In this document: in pieces, positions 17,404 to 26,735 of the stretch
How positions within the stretch are numbered: position 1 is the stretch's first letter
Layout of the letters: each line of letters begins with the position of its first letter
Assembly: GCF_000155475.1 (NCBI RefSeq)
Contig: NZ_DS990393.1
Span: 265,358 to 329,357 of the forward strand
DNA: 64,000 nt
DNA from: Helicobacter cinaedi CCUG 18818 = ATCC BAA-847
Lineage (GTDB): Bacteria > Campylobacterota > Campylobacteria > Campylobacterales > Helicobacteraceae
Direction of reading: 5' to 3'
Made by a program: the position numbers and the translations under genes
Notes under the pieces: model-generated
What the model was told of the DNA's origin: nothing
The model's input: only the letters and a program-made list of their open reading frames with translations
The model's database searches: none

Positions 17404-18693
17404 CTATTTTTCTATTGCCTGTTTTAAATCGGCAATCAAGTCTTTGCTAGATTCTAGCCCTATGCTTAGTCTAATCGTGCAAGGTGTGATACCCCCGCTT
17501 TGTAGCTCTTTTTCACTTAGTTGAGAATGCGTGGTGGAAGCGGGGTGAATGATTAAAGACTTTGAATCCCCGATATTTACCACCATCGCAAAAATCTCTG
17601 TGCTATTGCAAATTTTTTGTGCCACTTCATAGCTTTGTGCTTCAAAGCTAATAAGCCCAGAACTTTGCGAATTGACATAATACTTTTGCAAAAGGGCGTG
17701 ATACGGGCTAGATTCTAATCCCGGATAGGCTACACTTTTAACCAAACTATGCGATTCTAAGAATCTTGCTACATCTAGTGCATTTTGACTATGCTTTTTA
17801 ATGCGAAGCTCTAGCGTCTCTAGCCCTTGAAGCAAAATCCACGCTGATTGCGGAGAGAGTGTCGCGCCGATATTTCTAAGCCATTCAGTGATAAGACGAA
17901 TACTAAAGCAAGGCAAGGGCAATGAAGCATAAACTAGCCCATGATAGCTCACATCTGGGGTATTAAACGCAGGATAACGCGGATTATCTTTAAGTAGCTC
18001 ATTTAGCCCCACTCGCTCAATCACCGCTCCACCTAACGCACTGCCCTGCCCATTGACATACTTGCTAAGGCTATGCACGGAAATATCCACGCCAAAATCA
18101 AAAGGCTTGTGTAAAAAGGCGGTCGCCACCGTGTTATCACAAATGCTTATAATGCGATGCTTCTTAGCAATGGCAGTGATAGCGGTGCTATCAGCGATTG
18201 AAATAATGGGATTTGAAATGCTTTCAAAGAAAATCGCCTTTGTTTTAGAATCTATCGCAGATTCTAAAGATGTAATATTATCAATGTCAAATACCCTTGC
18301 TTCAATGCCAAAGCGTTTTAGCGTATGTGTGAAAAGTGTCTGTGTGCCGCCATAGATTTTATTAGCAAACACGATATTATCGCCACTCTCCGCACAATTT
18401 GCTATCGCATAGAAAATCGCCGCACTGCCACTTGAAGTAGGCACACCAAAGATTCCACCCTCAACCGCTGCAAGTCTCGCACCTAGCACATCAGTCGTGG
18501 GATTTGTAAGTCTTGTGTAGATATTGCCTAGCTCTTTTAGTCCAAATCGTGCTGCGGCTTGCTCTAAACTCTCAAAGCAATAAGCGGTGTTTTGATAGAT
18601 TGGCACACTCATTGTGCGTTGCGTGTCGTAAGTGTATCCTGCGTGCAGGGCGAGTGTGTCTTGGGTGTAGTTGGTGTGTTTTAAATTTGCCAT
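17404..18693 (-). CDS. metY: O-acetylhomoserine sulfhydrylase (aminocarboxypropyltransferase)
   Basis: The 429-residue PLP enzyme is of the Cys/Met metabolism family. It shows DVSYHGLVYASL, YTRLTNPTTD near the N-terminus and an SVHSLSKYVNGQG stretch with the PLP lysine. It makes homocysteine from O-acetylhomoserine and sulfide. It is followed at once by metA, so the two form a direct-sulfhydrylation methionine operon. The start is ATG 18693 after GGAG. Confidence 0.93.
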   Translation of the reverse strand: MANLKHTNYTQDTLALHAGYTYDTQRTMSVPIYQNTAYCFESLEQAAARFGLKELGNIYTRLTNPTTDVLGARLAAVEGGIFGVPTSSGSAAIFYAIANCAESGDNIVFANKIYGGTQTLFTHTLKRFGIEARVFDIDNITSLESAIDSKTKAIFFESISNPIISIADSTAITAIAKKHRIISICDNTVATAFLHKPFDFGVDISVHSLSKYVNGQGSALGGAVIERVGLNELLKDNPRYPAFNTPDVSYHGLVYASLPLPCFSIRLITEWLRNIGATLSPQSAWILLQGLETLELRIKKHSQNALDVARFLESHSLVKSVAYPGLESSPYHALLQKYYVNSQSSGLISFEAQSYEVAQKICNSTEIFAMVVNIGDSKSLIIHPASTTHSQLSEKELQSGGITPCTIRLSIGLESSKDLIADLKQAIEK

Positions 18694-19132
18694 TGTTTCT
18701 CCTTATCTTTTTCTTTTCGTTGTCTTTTGGCTAAAATCGCAGATTCTACGCTCAAAAGCGACGGCAATTATCTCAAGTAAGCTTCTTGCTTTTTTGCTTG
18801 AAAGCCACGATTTTAACTCAAAAACACTTCCACAAATTTCGTGCTTGTCCTTGCGTTTTAAGATTCTAGAATCTTTGATTTGGCGTTCGCCAACGACATC
18901 ACTGCCGCTAGAATCCCTATGGATTTGGGCTTATACTATCACATAAAAATAAGATTACAATATGTAATGTATAAAATATTACAAAAAAATCTCCAAAGTG
19001 TAACTTTTTTACATAAAAATAAAAATACGATATGTAGTTTAATTTTTACGCAAATGAGAGATTGTATATAAAATGTTTTAAAGTGTGAGAGTGTTTGGCT
19101 AGGCTTCAAACAACCCAGCCAAATAATAAAAT
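18694..19132. other. Intergenic region with a 16-bp perfect palindrome
   Basis: No convincing gene is seen. AAGATTCTAGAATCTT at 18860-18875 is a perfect palindrome and belongs to the AGATTCT/AGAATCT motif that is frequent across the window. The segment lies between the end of the DUF5989-like gene and metY and could hold the metY promoter. Confidence 0.4.
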
Positions 19133-19282
19133 CTAGAAAATTGTGTAAATAAATGGTGCGACAGCTGAGCCTTTTGCCAAGACAATCAATACACCTAAAA
19201 ATAGCATTACAATAATCACAGGAAAAAGCCAAAATTTCTTGCGTTCCTTCAAAAACGCCCATAATTCTTTAATGATATTCAT
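19133..19282 (-). CDS. DUF5989-like small membrane protein
   Basis: This 49-residue protein starts at ATG 19282 and overlaps the SGNH hydrolase stop (ATGA). A charged N-terminus (MNIIKELWAFLKERKKFWL) leads into one hydrophobic helix (VIIVMLFLGVLIVL) and ends GSAVAPFIYTIF. This pattern matches the DUF5989 micro-proteins found next to SxtJ-like and NodU-type carbamoyltransferase genes. Role unknown. It is the fourth gene of the minus-strand cassette. Confidence 0.75.
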   Translation of the reverse strand: MNIIKELWAFLKERKKFWLFPVIIVMLFLGVLIVLAKGSAVAPFIYTIF

Positions 19283-20568
19283 TGTTGCTCCTTTTGTTGT
19301 GTGAGATGTTTTTGTGATTCATTTGATTTTTCATAGTCATTTTTGATTTCTTTGGCAATGTATTTGGCTATTTTATCATTTGCAAGGGCATTGGGGTGAA
19401 AATCACATTTATGAAGTGCGTAATAATCCCTGTTTTCCTTATAGTTTTGGAGCATTTGACTAGCTAGAAAATATTGCATACCACTTGCGTTAAGATATGT
19501 TACAATAGCTTTAGATTCTAATTTTTCAGTATTGCTACTAAGATTGTGCCAGTCCCATAAGATAAAATATAAAGGTGCGTCAAGTCGCGTGGTGAGCTCT
19601 TGTCGCAAACTATCAATGATAGCAAAATACACATCATTATATGCTGTGTCATAGACATAGCTTGGACGCAAGATTTTTACCAAATAGCTTTTGTCTATGT
19701 TGCTATAAATTTTAGCTAGAATCTTTTGACTTAACGAATCGCTAGAAAAATCGCTAGGGCGGTTTATCCATTCTAGTTTATTATCTCGCAGGGCAAATCG
19801 CGGTGCGTGATTATTCCGCTCCCATTGTGAAAAGCCATTAGCTCTTCTAATATGTCCGGGCAAACTCTCATAAAAAGCGATAGTGCTTTGACAATGTTGT
19901 GTAATTTTTTCTACTTCTCCGCTTAAAAGCAAAGCCAAAGCCTGATGTGGTCCATAGCCGTGGAATCCGAAGTTGTAGATTCTAGCTTTTTGCTCTGTGC
20001 CAAAATAGAATGGTAGTGTCTCATCGCCATTTACCCCCTCGCCTATGGTAAAGCTATCGCCAAAAAATAGCACACATTGATTGCTAGAATCATCACTGCT
20101 AGGTGTGATCCTCCAACCAAAATCATCAGTTTGATATGAAACATTATATATTGTGCTATTATCACTCGTGTCAATTTTATGTGCTGTGGCAGTAGTGTTT
20201 GGTTTGCCTTTATAGCCAGTGATTGGGCTTTGTGTGAAGTAATCTAGCGCATAACCTCCGCTTATGCTTGTATTGCAAGAATCTGATTTTGCTTCTTGCT
20301 TGGTAAAATAGAATCCATACAGCTCTCCTGCTACCAAACACATCGGTACAATACTTGTGTAAATAAGTATGAGTTTTACACCTTGTTTTTGTATGTTCCT
20401 AGCAAATAGCCATAGAAGCAAAGTAAAATACACCCCAATCCACGCAAAAGGCACAATACTCAAACCAAAATCACGCATACATACGCCATCAGCCTTCAAT
20501 ATAATCGCCATAAAAGCAAGTGAGCCGATAATCCACACAATAGACTTTATCCATTTATTTTTTAACAC
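19279..20568 (-). CDS. Membrane-anchored SGNH/GDSL hydrolase
   Basis: The 429-residue protein has three N-terminal membrane segments (about 8-26, 38-56 and 64-84) and then a soluble SGNH domain. Block I is FFGDSFTIGEG with nucleophile Ser172. Block V is CDFHPN with Asp389 and His391. The enzyme is therefore probably active as an esterase or acyl-transferase on the outer face of the membrane. The start is GTG 20568 behind AAAGGAG. It lies between the SxtJ-like and DUF5989-like genes, which suggests action on the same carbamoylated or acylated product. Confidence 0.8.
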   Translation of the reverse strand: MLKNKWIKSIVWIIGSLAFMAIILKADGVCMRDFGLSIVPFAWIGVYFTLLLWLFARNIQKQGVKLILIYTSIVPMCLVAGELYGFYFTKQEAKSDSCNTSISGGYALDYFTQSPITGYKGKPNTTATAHKIDTSDNSTIYNVSYQTDDFGWRITPSSDDSSNQCVLFFGDSFTIGEGVNGDETLPFYFGTEQKARIYNFGFHGYGPHQALALLLSGEVEKITQHCQSTIAFYESLPGHIRRANGFSQWERNNHAPRFALRDNKLEWINRPSDFSSDSLSQKILAKIYSNIDKSYLVKILRPSYVYDTAYNDVYFAIIDSLRQELTTRLDAPLYFILWDWHNLSSNTEKLESKAIVTYLNASGMQYFLASQMLQNYKENRDYYALHKCDFHPNALANDKIAKYIAKEIKNDYEKSNESQKHLTQQKEQQ

Positions 20569-20586
20569 AGAATCTCCTTTGAATTT

Positions 20587-20964
20587 TTAAAATTGATTTT
20601 TCATACTTACAGGTTGCTTTTGACGAGAGATAAGATAACTATCCTTTTCTTTGTCAAGTCTCGCACCCAAAACATTGCGTCCTATTATGCGAAAGACTAG
20701 CCCCAAAGGCACAAATACGCAAAAATACAGCACCACTAAAGTTGCATGAGAAATACACCAACCAATCACACTCCCAAGCTTAACTTGTGTAATGTAAAGC
20801 GACACACTAGCTTTAGGATAAACTTGTAAGACTAGGGCGATCCCAAGTCCTATCATCGCCCATATTCTATAAATGTCGTGCAATAAGATTCCAGAGAGCA
20901 AAAATACTACAAAAATCCCCGCCCAAATGCCTAAAAATACGCGTAAATCACTATTGTTTGTCAT
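20587..20964 (-). CDS. SxtJ-like membrane protein
   Basis: The protein is about 125 residues from ATG 20964, six bases after AAGGGG; ATG 20967 is also possible. Hydrophobic segments occur near residues 10-30, 34-50 and 70-95. It has the SxtJ look, including an FGVxxGxxxR-like stretch near the C-terminus (FRIIGRNVLGARLDKEKDSY). SxtJ-family genes accompany carbamoyltransferases in many bacteria; function unknown. It begins 11 bases after the carbamoyltransferase stop. Confidence 0.7.
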   Translation of the reverse strand: MTNNSDLRVFLGIWAGIFVVFLLSGILLHDIYRIWAMIGLGIALVLQVYPKASVSLYITQVKLGSVIGWCISHATLVVLYFCVFVPLGLVFRIIGRNVLGARLDKEKDSYLISRQKQPVSMKNQF

Positions 20965-20974
20965 CATTTTCCCC

Positions 20975-23370
20975 TTAATCAAGCTCATATTTGTCTTTAA
21001 TATCTCTAAACTTTGCGATATGCTCTTTGGGTTGTTTCTCTTTATAAAGAATAAAATCTTCAATCACTAGCATATCCATCTCTGTCCCCATAAAACACGC
21101 ATAAGAATCATAAGGGCTGCACACCATAGGCTCACCCCGCACATTAAAGCTCGTATTAACTAGCACAGGCACACCGCTAAGTTTATAAAACTTTTCTATC
21201 AAAGCGTAATAACGCGGATTTGTATCCTTATGCACGCTTTGGATTCTCGCAGAATAATCAATATGCGTTACACTTGGGATCTCGCTTCGAACGATATTAA
21301 GCTTTTCTATGCCAAAAAGCTCTTTTTGCTCTTTGGTAAGTGGATAGCATTTCTCCCTTTTCACAGGGGCTACAAGCAGCATATAAGGACTTATATAATC
21401 ACACTCAAACCACTCATTGATGGCAAAGTCCAGCACACTTGGGGCAAATGGGCGGAAAGATTCTCTGTATTTAATCTTTAGATTCATTGTCTTTTGCATT
21501 GTGGTATTGCGTGGATCGCCTAGAATGGATCTAGCTCCCAATGCCCTAGGTCCAAACTCACACCGCCCTTGATGCCAACCTACAACTTTGCCTTGTGCTA
21601 GAGTTTCGGCGGTAAGTGTTTTAATCGCATCAAAATTATGCTTTTCATAGATTGCGTTTAGGGAGTCTAGTGTGGCTTGGACTTCAGTGTTAGAGTAAGA
21701 TAGCCCTAAATAGCTTCCCTGCATAGAATCTTGTAGTATTGGCGTTGGCTTTTTGGCTAAAATGGTGATTGCTTTCAGCTCAGCTTCGGTCATTACCGCT
21801 TTAGGTAACTCCCTTACTTCGCCTTGCAAAGCCCCATTTTTATCACAAAAATCCTGCCGCCTATCTGCTTGGCTACAAAACACATTTTCTGCGTTTTGGG
21901 TGAAACTCCTAGAATCCTTTGCTGGCTCACTTACATTTTGGGTTTCATTGCTAGAATCCGCTTTTTCACACTCGGCTTGTTTTTCTTCACGGATTCTAGG
22001 CTGTTTGCATTCTATATGGTAAAACGCTAAGGCACACCCCACTGCACTTCCCGCATCCCCACTTGCAGGCTGTATCCAAATATGATCCAAAATCTTTTCT
22101 TCTTTGATAAGCTTTTGATAAATCTTGCCATTACCTACGCAGTTTAGTGCGACACCACCACTTAAGACGAGATTCCTACTGCCGCTTAGTCTAGCTGTGG
22201 TGCGAGCTAGGGCTATCATTATTTCTTCAGTTACTACTTGCAGACTTGCAGCTATATCCATATGGATTTGCTCTAGCTTAGATTCTGGGCTTCGTTGCGC
22301 GTGGAAAAGGCTATCAAACTTGGCATTTGTCATTCTTAGCCCATAGGTGTAAGAGAAATACTTCATATTGAGTGAAAAGCTCCCATCAGGCTTCATATCA
22401 ATTAAATGCGTTTTAATAATATCCACAAATTTTGGCTCACCATAAGGGGCTAGACCCATTACTTTATATTCACCAGAATTAACCTTAAAGCCTAGATAAT
22501 AAGTAAAAGCAGAGTATAAAAGCCCTAGAGAATGCGGGAAATGCAGCTCTTGTAAAATCTCAATGTGATTATCCACACCCTTAGCAATGGTAGTAGTCGC
22601 CCACTCGCCTATGCCATCAAGGGTTAGAATCCCAGCATCACTAAAAGGGCTTGGGAAAAATGCAGAGCTACAATGGCTTAAATGATGTTCGCTAAAGTAG
22701 AGATTATTTAGCACTTTTTGTTTAAACGCTTTTATCTCTTGCTTACTTTTTTGCGGATAGAGTTTTTTATACAAAGATTCTAGCTCTCGTGCGATGGTTT
22801 CTTTTAAGAAAAGCTTTGTTGAAAGCCATACAGGAATCGCCTTTACAAAGCTTAAAAAGCCCTTTGGTGCGGTGGCAAAGTAGGTCTCAAGCAGGCGTTC
22901 AAAGGTTAGGAAAGGTTTGTCATAAAAGACAAAGGAATCGATGGAATCTAGTGTTAGGGGTGTTGGCTTTGGGTTGGAGGATTGGGCTTTGCGGGGTATT
23001 TGCGGGAGTTGCGAAAAATCGCTGCGGTCATTACCTTTTAGGTAACCCCTATCCCCAAATTGCCCCAAAACACGCAAAGCCCCACCGCAATTCTTAGAAT
23101 CGTCTTGGGCTTGGGCGTTTTCAAAAGTAGTTTCTAAGTTGGTTAAATCTTGTGGAGTGTTTTTAGGGTATTCACCCCCCCCCCCCCCATATAATCGTGG
23201 CAGTTATTATTTATATAGTTTAATGCCGCTTCAATGGATAGTTTAGGAAATGCACTATCAGCTTTAATGCGAGATAGTCTCTCTTCTTGCAAGGCAAAAA
23301 GGATTCTATCATCTTCTAATAGGGCTATGGCACTATCGTGGTAAAAGGCTGAAATACCTAAAATTATCAT
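20975..23370 (-). CDS. NodU/CmcH-family O-carbamoyltransferase, out of frame at poly(G)14 (phase OFF as assembled)
   Basis: The frame opens at ATG 23370 (MIILGISAFYHDSAIALLE, the standard NodU start). It stops after 75 residues because of the G14 tract at 23175-23188. Changing the tract to 12 or 15 Gs joins it to the remainder, giving about 798 residues. The downstream part has the HH-x-x-H region (FSEHHLSHCSSAF), TLDGIGEWATT, and the C-terminal QGRCEFGPRALG and YRESFRPFAPS motifs. Two segments are absent from ordinary NodU proteins: ~60 residues around the tract, and ~100 residues before QDSMQGSYLG. Family members carbamoylate hydroxyls of Nod factors, antibiotics or surface glycans. First gene of the cassette. 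Confidence 0.85.
21787..21816 (-). repeat. Dispersed repeat, copy A, inside the carbamoyltransferase
   Basis: On the plus strand CGGTCATTACC, CTTTAGGTAAC and CCCTTA follow one another. Nearly the same series occurs at 23023-23052. Both copies are trailed by GCAAAGCCCCA. This copy is read as ELPKAVMTEA, a different frame from copy B, so the similarity is at DNA level. It sits in the ~100-residue extra segment of the protein. Confidence 0.6.
23023..23052 (-). repeat. Dispersed repeat, copy B, inside the carbamoyltransferase
   Basis: On the plus strand CGGTCATTACC, TTTTAGGTAAC and CCCTAT match copy A, with GCAAAGCCCCA about 25 bases on. It is read as RGYLKGNDRS. It lies in the ~60-residue extra segment that also holds the G14 tract, so the tract may have come with an inserted repeat. 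Confidence 0.6.
23175..23188 (-). repeat. Poly(G)14 contingency tract in the carbamoyltransferase
   Basis: Fourteen consecutive C on the plus strand (G in coding sense) follow codon 60 or so. In the assembled state the reading is DYMGGGGV and then a stop 8 codons on. With 3n Gs the reading continues GEYPKNTPQ into the rest of the gene. Poly(C/G) slippage is the standard phase-variation mechanism in Helicobacter and Campylobacter surface genes. Confidence 0.85.
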
Positions 23371-23608
23371 TGCTATCCTTTTTGCTAATATTTAATCTCG
23401 TGGTAGATTTGAGATTTTAATCGGCGTATTCTAGCATAAAATTATTAAATTGACTTTTTTTCTCATTTTTGTAAAGAGGCATAAATAAATAGCAAATTTG
23501 ACATTTTTCGCTACAATGCTGGGTTTTTAGTAGGGTTTGAGCGGAATTTATTGGTGTTGGAAACCAAGATTCTATAAAACTTAAACGCAAATAACACAAA
23601 GGGGCAAA

Positions 23609-24676
23609 ATGCGGGCGATTACATTTTTTTGGCTTGTTTTTATTGTGAGTGCTTATAGTATGTATCATATCTATGCGGCGTATCTTATGGATATTCTTAT
23701 TGCACTTTTGCTTTATATCGTTACTTATGGCTTGTATGCCTCTTTGCTCAAGCGTGTGAAATACCCCATTGTGAGTGCAACGCTAAGTATTTGTGTCTTA
23801 ATTCTTTTGCTTGTTGTGCCTTTGTTTTTCTTATTTAAAACTATTATCACTTCCGCAGCCGAGCTTAATCCAACGGATTTTAGTGCATTTGTGGAGGGGA
23901 GTAAGGAGCAGATTCTATCTTTGCTTGTTTCATTCCCTGAGATTGAGGCAAAGGCAAGAGATATTTTAAGCAGTATTTCAGCCTCTTCAATCTTAGGCTA
24001 TGTGTTAAACTTCAGCTCACAGCTTGGTAAGTCAAGCCTAGGTTTTATGGTGGATACGGGCTTTATTATCGTGTTTTTATTCTTTTATTTTCTCTATGGG
24101 AAACAGGCGTATGATTATGTCATTGAGCTTATACCTTTTGAAAATATCCAAATCAGCAATGTGCTAGATGAGGTAACAAATGTTATTAAAGTGGTGTTTT
24201 ATACCTCACTTGTTAATATTGTCTTGCAGGGCGTGGCGTTTGGAATCCTTATAATGTTTTTTGGCTATGATGGCGTATTTTTTGGTATGCTCTATGGATT
24301 TGCATCAATCGTGCCAATTGTGGGCGGGGGGCTTGTATGGCTACCACTAGCGGGGTATGAATTCTACCTTGGCAATACGCAAAATGCCATTATTATTGCT
24401 TTGTATGCGTTGATTGTGTGTGCGGTACTTATAGATAATGTCATTAAGCCTATTTTGATTGGGCTTATTAACAAAAAGGTGTTAAAGACTTCCGTGCGTA
24501 TTAATGAGCTTCTTATCTTTTTTGCTATTCTTGCTGGGCTTACAAGCATTGGATTTTGGGGGATTATCTTAGGTCCGGCGATCACAGCACTTTTTATTTC
24601 TCTTCTTAGAATCTATCGCAAACAAACCGCTAAAGAATCGCTCACCCCCACCCACGAAGAAAAGATAGGTTTGTGA
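23609..24676 (+). CDS. AI-2E family (PerM/YdiK-like) membrane transporter
   Basis: The 355-residue polytopic protein has about eight hydrophobic segments: a pair at the start, one near 60-75, and a dense block after residue 145. The late GGGLVWLPLAGYEFYLG and LGPAITALF motifs are family hallmarks. Substrates of this family are mostly unknown; autoinducer-2 export is only one proposal. It starts after AAAGGGG. A similar membrane gene precedes mqnD in H. pylori. Confidence 0.85.
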   Translation: MRAITFFWLVFIVSAYSMYHIYAAYLMDILIALLLYIVTYGLYASLLKRVKYPIVSATLSICVLILLLVVPLFFLFKTIITSAAELNPTDFSAFVEGSKEQILSLLVSFPEIEAKARDILSSISASSILGYVLNFSSQLGKSSLGFMVDTGFIIVFLFFYFLYGKQAYDYVIELIPFENIQISNVLDEVTNVIKVVFYTSLVNIVLQGVAFGILIMFFGYDGVFFGMLYGFASIVPIVGGGLVWLPLAGYEFYLGNTQNAIIIALYALIVCAVLIDNVIKPILIGLINKKVLKTSVRINELLIFFAILAGLTSIGFWGIILGPAITALFISLLRIYRKQTAKESLTPTHEEKIGL

Positions 24677-24721
24677 GAGCTAAGGCAAGATTCTAGAATC
24701 CTATTTGATTTTTATAAGAAT

Positions 24722-25579
24722 CTATGAAAAACGCAAAGATTCATACTCCGTGGGGATAAAATAATATTCTGCCTTAATGTGCTCTTTATAGAATCCAGCC
24801 TTGTATCCTAGCTCAAAAAGCTTATTTAATGCTAAAATCTCCTTTTCCCCCATAGAGATAGAATCCGCATTAGCATAGAGATTTAAATACACTTCTAATT
24901 CCTTAGCATTGACGCGGATAATGCCCCTTTCAAGGAGCATTTTGCTTAAAATCGCCCTATTTTCAACGGCTAATCGCACCGCCTTTGTGAGAATCTTTTC
25001 ACATTCTATGGCAGTAGTAAGGGGCAAAGAGCGTCTTAATGCCATTCCTCCTAGTGGCAGGGGCAATCCCCCACCGCTTAATTCCTGCCATATATCCCAA
25101 AGCTCTGCTTCTACCACGAGGCTTTCATCAAAGTTTAAAATTGACTCGTGGATAAGCACCCCCGCATCAACCTCTCCGCTTAGCACACTAGATTCTATCT
25201 CTAAGAAATTTTTATACACAATCTTTGCTTCCGGATAGGCTAGAGAAAAAAGCAAAGCATTGCTTGTATGCTCTCCGCTTAAAGCGACTTTGAAGTGCTT
25301 TTTTAAGATTTTATCCTTTTTTCTAATGAGTTTTGGTCCATAGCCATTGCCAAAGCTAACGCCTGTGCGTAAAAGGGCGTATTCTTGTGCGACAAGTGGA
25401 TAGAGGGCAAAAGAGATAGCACTTATATCATATTCCCCGCTCAAAGTGGCGAGATTAAGCGTTTGAATATCTTTTGCGATATTGCTAAAACGCAATTTTG
25501 TAGAATCTACCCACCCAAAAACAATAGCATAATACATAAACAAATCATCGGCATCAGGGCTATGAGCGACTTTTATCAT
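24722..25579 (-). CDS. mqnD: 1,4-dihydroxy-6-naphthoate synthase (futalosine pathway)
   Basis: The 285-residue MqnD-family protein has the periplasmic-binding-protein-like fold. It shows AHSPDADDLFMYYA at the N-terminus and the glycine-rich GGGLPLPLGGMALRR. It acts in menaquinone synthesis by the futalosine route, which Helicobacter uses instead of the classical pathway. ATG 25579 lies five bases from AAGGAG and is preferred to TTG 25582. It is divergent from recA, as in H. pylori. Confidence 0.9.
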   Translation of the reverse strand: MIKVAHSPDADDLFMYYAIVFGWVDSTKLRFSNIAKDIQTLNLATLSGEYDISAISFALYPLVAQEYALLRTGVSFGNGYGPKLIRKKDKILKKHFKVALSGEHTSNALLFSLAYPEAKIVYKNFLEIESSVLSGEVDAGVLIHESILNFDESLVVEAELWDIWQELSGGGLPLPLGGMALRRSLPLTTAIECEKILTKAVRLAVENRAILSKMLLERGIIRVNAKELEVYLNLYANADSISMGEKEILALNKLFELGYKAGFYKEHIKAEYYFIPTEYESLRFS

Positions 25580-25671
25580 CAAAACTCCTTGGGATTTTTG
25601 TAAGAAATTATAAGAATAATTTAGTCAAACTTAGATAAAATCCGCTACTTTGATTTTAATAAAGGATAGCT

Positions 25672-26706
25672 ATGGTTGATGAAAGAAAGCAAAAAGCGAT
25701 TGAACTTGCCCTAAAGCAGATTGATAAAGCCTTTGGCAAAGGGGCTTTGGTGCGTTTGGGTGATAAGCAAGTAGAAAAGATAGATTCTATCTCAACAGGC
25801 TCTTTGGGGCTTGATATGGCACTTGGGATTGGCGGTGTGCCTAAGGGGCGGATTATTGAAATCTATGGTCCTGAATCTAGTGGGAAAACGACTTTGAGTT
25901 TGCAAATTGTTGCGGAATGTCAAAAAAATGGCGGAATCTGTGCGTTTATTGATGCAGAACACGCCCTTGATGTGTATTATGCCAAGCATTTGGGCGTGGA
26001 TACGGAAAATCTGCTTGTATCGCAACCAGATACGGGCGAACAAGCCTTAGAGATTCTAGAAACACTTACACGCAGTGGAGCGGTGGATTTGGTGGTGATT
26101 GACTCAGTGGCAGCCCTTACGCCAAAGGCGGAGATTGAAGGGGATATGGGCGATCAGCACGTGGGGCTACAAGCAAGGCTTATGAGCCACGCTTTGCGTA
26201 AGATTACAGGAATCTTGCATAAGATGAATACGACTTTGATTTTTATCAATCAAATCCGTATGAAAATTGGCGTTATGGGCTATGGTAGTCCGGAAACGAC
26301 AACGGGTGGTAATGCGTTGAAATTTTATGCGAGTGTAAGGATTGATGTCCGCCGCATTGCGACATTAAAGCAAAATGAGCAGCAGATTGGCAATCGCACA
26401 AAAGCTAAGGTTGTGAAAAATAAAGTCGCACCGCCATTTAGAGAGGCGGAGTTTGACATTATGTTTGGAGAGGGCATCAGTCGCGAAGGCGAGATTATTG
26501 ACTATGGCATTAAGCTTGACATTATTGATAAAAGTGGTGCGTGGCTTAGCTACAACGATAAAAAGCTTGGACAAGGGCGAGAGAATGCAAAACTGCTCTT
26601 AAAAGAAGATAAGGCATTGGCTGAAGAAATTACGCTTAAGATTAAAGAGCAGATTGGGGCGAAAGATGAGATTATGCCACTGCCTGATGAGCCAGAAGCT
26701 GAATAG
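25672..26706 (+). CDS. recA: RecA recombinase
   Basis: The 344-residue protein has Walker [10 protein letters not shown] at residues 66-74 and the conserved [13 protein letters not shown] stretch. An acidic C-terminal tail follows. It performs strand exchange, repair and natural-transformation recombination. The ribosome site AAAGGATAGCT precedes ATG. It heads a run with eno. Confidence 0.97.
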   Translation: MVDERKQKAIELALKQIDKAFGKGALVRLGDKQVEKIDSISTGSLGLDMALGIGGVPKGRIIEIYGPESSGKTTLSLQIVAECQKNGGICAFIDAEHALDVYYAKHLGVDTENLLVSQPDTGEQALEILETLTRSGAVDLVVIDSVAALTPKAEIEGDMGDQHVGLQARLMSHALRKITGILHKMNTTLIFINQIRMKIGVMGYGSPETTTGGNALKFYASVRIDVRRIATLKQNEQQIGNRTKAKVVKNKVAPPFREAEFDIMFGEGISREGEIIDYGIKLDIIDKSGAWLSYNDKKLGQGRENAKLLLKEDKALAEEITLKIKEQIGAKDEIMPLPDEPEAE

Positions 26707-26735
26707 ATTCTAAAAATAAAACTAAAGGAGTAAAA

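Noticed and set aside
17385-18960. SAM or other riboswitch before metA or metY
   Set aside because: No matching conserved core or stem set in the leaders.
21753-23097. Several plus-strand frames opposite the carbamoyltransferase
   Set aside because: They mirror NodU coding sequence and have no ribosome sites or domains.
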